A stretch of DNA of 27,561 nucleotides from JACCTH01 sp035253825 (GTDB taxonomy: Bacteria > Actinomycetota > Acidimicrobiia > Spongiisociales > ZC4RG35), in the NCBI GenBank assembly GCA_035253825.1, contig DATFBM010000002.1, positions 1-27,561 of the forward strand. The letters run 5' to 3'. A program made the position numbers and the translations under genes. Below, piece by piece: positions 26,489-27,561 of the stretch; positions within the stretch are counted from its first letter, which is position 1, and the number at the start of each line of letters is the position of its first letter. Below the pieces are notes generated by a model. The model worked only from the letters and a program-made list of their open reading frames with translations, had not been told where the DNA came from and did not search any database.

Positions 26489-27561
26489 GCTTCCTGATTC
26501 CGGCCGCCTTTGGCCTGGCGGCACTGGCGGGGCCGTTGATCGTCCTTTACATGTTGAGGTCGCGCCGACCTCGAGTGGAAGTGGCGAGCACCATGCTTTG
26601 GGAGAAGGCCGAGGTGCCGGTGTCGTCGGCAGTTCCCTGGCAGAAGGTTCGCTGGACCCCACTGCTCTTGTTACAGCTGGCGGTGCTGGCGGCTTTTGTG
26701 GTGACGCTGGCGCGACCGTTTTATCGGGAGCGCACGCTGCTCGGGCCACACACCGTTTTCGTTATCGACACGTCGGGGTCGATGGCGATGGCCGACCGCA
26801 TCGGCACCGCTCGAGAACGCGCCCTGGCTTTGACTAGAGACTTGTCGGAGGCAAACCAGATTTCGGTGGTCGAGGCCAGTCCGCACCCGCGGGTCCTGGT
26901 CGCTTTCGCCCGCGACCCCGAGCTCGTGCAAGAGGCCATCGGCTCGCTTCGGGCGGGGGGAGGCCGGGCCGATCTTTCGACCGCCATCCAGCTGTCTCGG
27001 GGACTGGCTACTCCAGATCGACCTACCAACATCCTCATCTTCAGCGACGGGGGTGACGCACCTCTGCCCGAGGAGCCAGTAGTGGGAGCGGAGATGGTTC
27101 GCTTCGACGACTTCGGCCCCAACCTGGCGATTTCGGCCTGGAGCCTCGAGCCTTCCACCGAGGGAACTACCCGAGCTTTTCTCAATGTTTCCAATTTCGG
27201 GGCTGAGGATCGTTCGGTGCAGGCCGGGGTCTCGGTGAACGGTCTCGACGCCGGCCTCCTCGACTTGGAGGTTCCGGCGCTGGGTAGCGCTCGCCTTACC
27301 ACACCCATCGATGCTGGTCCCGGCGACGTGGTCTCAGTCCGGTTGACCAACCACCAGGATGCCTTATCGCTCGACGACGAGGCATCCTTGATAGTCGGCG
27401 CCGGCCCGGAAAGGTTCGTAGCCATCCATGGGGAAGGGTCGCCCTTCCTCGAAGCTTTGGTGGATGCGGTTCCCGCCTTTACCACCGAAGGAGAGGGGGT
27501 CCCCGACCTCGTCGTCGTTGACGGTGGCCCGCTCCGTGAGATCGACCGCCCGACCTGGTTG
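26485..27561 (+). CDS. BatA-like membrane vWA protein (runs off right edge)
   Basis: The frame is open from ATG 26485 to the edge (359 codons, no stop). The N-terminus matches BatA/aerotolerance-regulator proteins: a helix at about 3-22 ('PAAFGLAALAGPLIVLYML'), the linker 'RSRRPRVEVASTMLWEKA', a second helix at about 58-76, then the vWA domain with complete MIDAS DTSGS (residues 95-99), 'RADLSTAIQLSRGLA' with the conserved Thr, and 'ILIFSDGGD'. After about residue 210 a beta-rich, probably extracytoplasmic part follows ('FLNVSNFGAEDRSVQAGVSV' in part). In Bacteroides and Francisella, Bat proteins are linked to oxygen or stress tolerance. Translation is coupled to DUF58 by ATGA. Confidence 0.88.
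   Translation, partial: MSFLIPAAFGLAALAGPLIVLYMLRSRRPRVEVASTMLWEKAEVPVSSAVPWQKVRWTPLLLLQLAVLAAFVVTLARPFYRERTLLGPHTVFVIDTSGSMAMADRIGTARERALALTRDLSEANQISVVEASPHPRVLVAFARDPELVQEAIGSLRAGGGRADLSTAIQLSRGLATPDRPTNILIFSDGGDAPLPEEPVVGAEMVRFDDFGPNLAISAWSLEPSTEGTTRAFLNVSNFGAEDRSVQAGVSVNGLDAGLLDLEVPALGSARLTTPIDAGPGDVVSVRLTNHQDALSLDDEASLIVGAGPERFVAIHGEGSPFLEALVDAVPAFTTEGEGVPDLVVVDGGPLREIDRPTWL

Overview
The window reads as chromosomal DNA from a GC-rich, very compact actinobacterium. The evidence is a DUF222 (13E12-type) protein, an alpha-methylacyl-CoA racemase-type CoA transferase next to FadD/FadE-type genes, an SH3-YkuD lipoprotein, SLH repeats with 'GC...FCP' cysteine pairs, and frequent GTG starts (15 of 25 genes by my start choices, 9 ATG, 1 TTG). 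An environmental lineage such as Acidimicrobiia is my best guess, but this is inference. I see no rRNA, tRNA, CRISPR, insertion sequence, phage gene or integration site. Only about 290 bases lie outside genes (about 1%), and the longest gap is 74 bases.

Layout: (1) 1-476, minus, the N-terminal part of a DUF222 protein. (2) 551-3392, minus, a coupled SIMPL / malQ / trans-aconitate-type methyltransferase operon. (3) 3410-10244, plus, a lipid-degradation operon: CoA racemase/transferase, acyl-CoA synthetase, a secreted SLH metalloprotease, a hydroxyacyl-CoA dehydrogenase-like SDR and an acyl-CoA dehydrogenase. (4) 10245-18282, a mosaic of short units on both strands: an L,D-transpeptidase lipoprotein divergent from a D-2-hydroxyacid dehydrogenase; MgtC; S9 peptidase plus thiamine pyrophosphokinase; a beta-propeller lipoprotein divergent from an APH-like kinase; and an ATP-grasp ligase. 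(5) 18343-27561, plus, an NfuA Fe-S carrier followed by a tightly coupled seven-gene membrane cluster: a secreted/anchored 700-residue protein, ABC-2 ATPase, ABC-2 permease, a coiled-coil protein with a Gly-Gln repeat, MoxR ATPase, DUF58 protein, and a BatA-like vWA protein that runs off the right edge.

Two things stand out. First, genes that begin a transcription unit almost all have a TANNNT hexamer exactly 6 bases (sometimes 7-8) before the start codon, with no room for a Shine-Dalgarno site. Genes inside operons lack it. This looks like a consistent leaderless-promoter layout, and at one divergent pair the two hexamers overlap and share the same TA step. Second, the MoxR/DUF58/vWA cluster carries its own ABC-2 transporter and a repeat-linked coiled-coil membrane protein, and follows an Fe-S maturation gene. 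This suggests an ATP-driven envelope assembly or stress system of unknown substrate.
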